From positions 16,888,686 to 16,952,685 of the forward strand of contig OU452222.1 in assembly GCA_911728455.2 (NCBI GenBank): a stretch of 64,000 nt of DNA, read 5' to 3'. Positions within the stretch are counted from its first letter, which is position 1, and each line of letters starts with the position of its first letter. This DNA is from Marthasterias glacialis (taxonomy: Eukaryota; Echinodermata; Asteroidea; Forcipulatida; Asteriidae). The position numbers and the translations under genes are program-made. This document shows positions 51,501-54,500 of the stretch, one piece after another. Below the pieces are notes generated by a model. The model ran no database searches. It was not told where the DNA came from and worked only from the letters and a program-made list of their open reading frames with translations.

Positions 51501-54500
51501 ACCGGTATTTAGTCTGGGTACCCGGTTCTAAAATTACCCGTAGATGCACAGGCTTAGTTGAAAGCACGTGTGTGATCTGTGACAAAGTCGCACAAGGTCT
51601 GTATTATGGGGTTAAAGCCCATTTGCTTTAGCCGCTCCTTTATTGTAGAACAATTTGCCACAACATATTAAACTTTCTCCATTTTTTTACTGTAAGGGAA
51701 ATGTTTTTCTTCACTCCTCGATTACTTCTTTGAATTTTGGATATTTCACTCATGTGATAAATATTGATATAAAAAGCTGGATTATTCAGTACAACACTCG
51801 GAGATAAAAAACTAGCAGGTCAACTTACCTTAGAATTAGTGAGAAACTGTATCTTTGAGTTGTCCACATAGTCCAATGATCCCAGCTTCTCGAATATAGC
51901 TGATCCCGACTTGCTCAAGTTGTTGATGAACAGCTCTAATGAGAATGTGGATGGACTTGTTTCCCTGCATGGAACATAAATGTTGAAAAAGCAGCTATTA
52001 AACTGATGGTTAAAAAGCCCTAGGAAGAAATGTGGAGAGTCGTGGCCAAGCGGTCTAGTCCGCCAAACTTAAGTTCTGTACGGTAGTTTACAGAATCTGG
52101 GTTCAAATCCTGGCCTGGCCAGTCGGGACACTTGTGTCCTTGAGCAAGACACTTAAGCATAATTGCCTTATCCTTCGGATGGGACGTTAAGCCGTAGGTC
52201 CCATGTAAAATGTACTAGTATGGGTAGTGCATATAAAAGAATCCAGAACACTTATCGTGAAAGAATAGGGGTTTACCCCGGTGTTTCTGGCTCAGATAGC
52301 AAGCATCCTCATCTACAAGTTTTCTCAGGCTTACGAGCTACAGTGATTTAGTTCACTTTGAAGCATCCTTGGTTTTATTACCAACAATTATTATTAATGA
52401 TGATAATAATAATAAATGCTTCCTTCTATCAATGGCATCAAAGTTGGTAACAGGGATGACATGCACATGGGTTTCAAGATAAGTCAGTAGCCAGCGATTT
52501 CGACTGCCAGGGCTTGCTGTGGGCTGGTAAAAATCAAAGTTCTTTGCCCTGTGGGCTACTAAAAAGTGTGCAACATACTTGTTTAAAATGTTACTATTTT
52601 GTTCTTTTTGGATGTGAGTAAAATAACAAAAACAAATGTTTTTCTTTGGGTTGTGTTGACAAAGTTCTGACAATACCTGTTTAAAATCTGGGCGAAATAA
52701 AAGTTCCTGGGGGAAAGTAAAAAAAAAAAGCACAGTTTACTAGCCCTTTGGGATAGGCCTACTTTCCAAAAAGCTTCAGCGCATGACCTGACTTGCTATT
52801 GCAGCCATTAACAAAATTCTTAGCAGGAATAATCAGATCGAACTACATAAACAACAATGCACAACACAAGATATCAAAATGGGAGTAGATTGTTAACATT
52901 AATTTTTCAGATTTTTTGGGGGCGTGTCATCACAGTTTTTCAACTAATCTCGAGGTAGAGCGTAACGTTTCAGTCTTTTAGGCAGAATTTGGGGTAGTTA
53001 AAAGTTTATTAAAAATATGTTTTATTCTTACCCAACTCTTCCCTGGCTCTGCAACTCTGGATGGGCAGCTGTGGCCCTGGGAATGACCCTGACTTCACTA
53101 ACACATACTGGCCAAGGAAACTGCACAAGATCAAGGTTCAACTCCTACAAGAAAAAAATTAATTAAACAAATAAATAAAGACAGAAATAAGTTCATTAAA
53201 AAAAATGTAAAAAGGTTTTTAACCCTACAACTTCCAGTGTCTTTAGCTAATGACCCCTTGCATTATTAGACTAACTCAACGGGTGCCGTTCAATATTCCG
53301 AAGGTTCCAATGTTTACATGTCATCACGTGACCTATTGTGTGTACTACATCATCGGAACTGATGGCAAACTACGTGCAAATATACATGCCGTGACCGACA
53401 GAGTCACACCAAATTTCAGCTTTTGGTAATAATTACACAGTTACTAAGCCATTTTATTAAAGTTGAATGTTGTGACATTGATATTAATCACATTACTGTT
53501 TCATAAACTACAAGTATTCTACTACAAAAGTTTATTTTGAGTTATGCACTACCGGTGTCAGACTGCATGTATATACCTGTTATTTTGTTTGTAATGTAGG
53601 CCTATATCACTGTAACAAAAAAAGGGTAAAGAACGTTGGAAAAGTGAGCATTTATACCTAGCCTTGCGAAATTTCAAATGGGCAAAGGAATCACACAGTT
53701 TTGAAAAGTAATCTTTTGGGATGATTCAGCTTCAAAACTTCGAAATTCTTGTGTTGAAAAGTCTGTGATTGCGGTCATCATGCACTAGTACACATCATGC
53801 ACATATACATTACTTGTACAATTTCCAAGACTTGCTGGAACTGTCCTTACTAGCTTTATTCAGCCACTCGAAGGTCTCTTATACAAACATTTGTTTAGCT
53901 CCCTGACCATCCACAATATTTGTATCAATTTTTGTTGCTTTCTTTGAACGCTGTGATTTTGTCCACAGAACTAAAATATCAAGCAGGAGTTATAGGCCTA
54001 GCTGTCTGTTTTTTTTTTTTTCTTCATTTTTTTGCAAACCTTCTGTTTCATAGTTTATTTCTTGTTCTATCCAACAGCTTATTTAAGAGAACTTTCCACT
54101 ATTATTAATATTATAACCTTTATTGATATACAAATTTATTCATGAATGCAGTCTGCTCTGGCACTAACTAACAAAAATGTTGTGGGTTTGTAAATAATTG
54201 TTGATTCCATCATGTTTCAGTCAAAAAATTCTCACAGACTCCACAAGATCCCTATTGAATCATAGCCAAACAGCCTGGTGAATGTATTTTGTCATATACA
54301 CTGCACGTTTTTTTTTTGTCTTCATAAAAAGATGGAAAATTGCCATATCCAACAGCCACTTTCTAAGGGATTTTTTAATGGATGTTGGGCTTCATTTCCC
54401 TTTTCTTAGACCCAGTAACCTTTTTGTTGTTGAGATTTTTACTTTTATCGGTTGTACTACTAGCACCCCAGTAAAATATATGTGTTGGCGCTGTGGCAAA

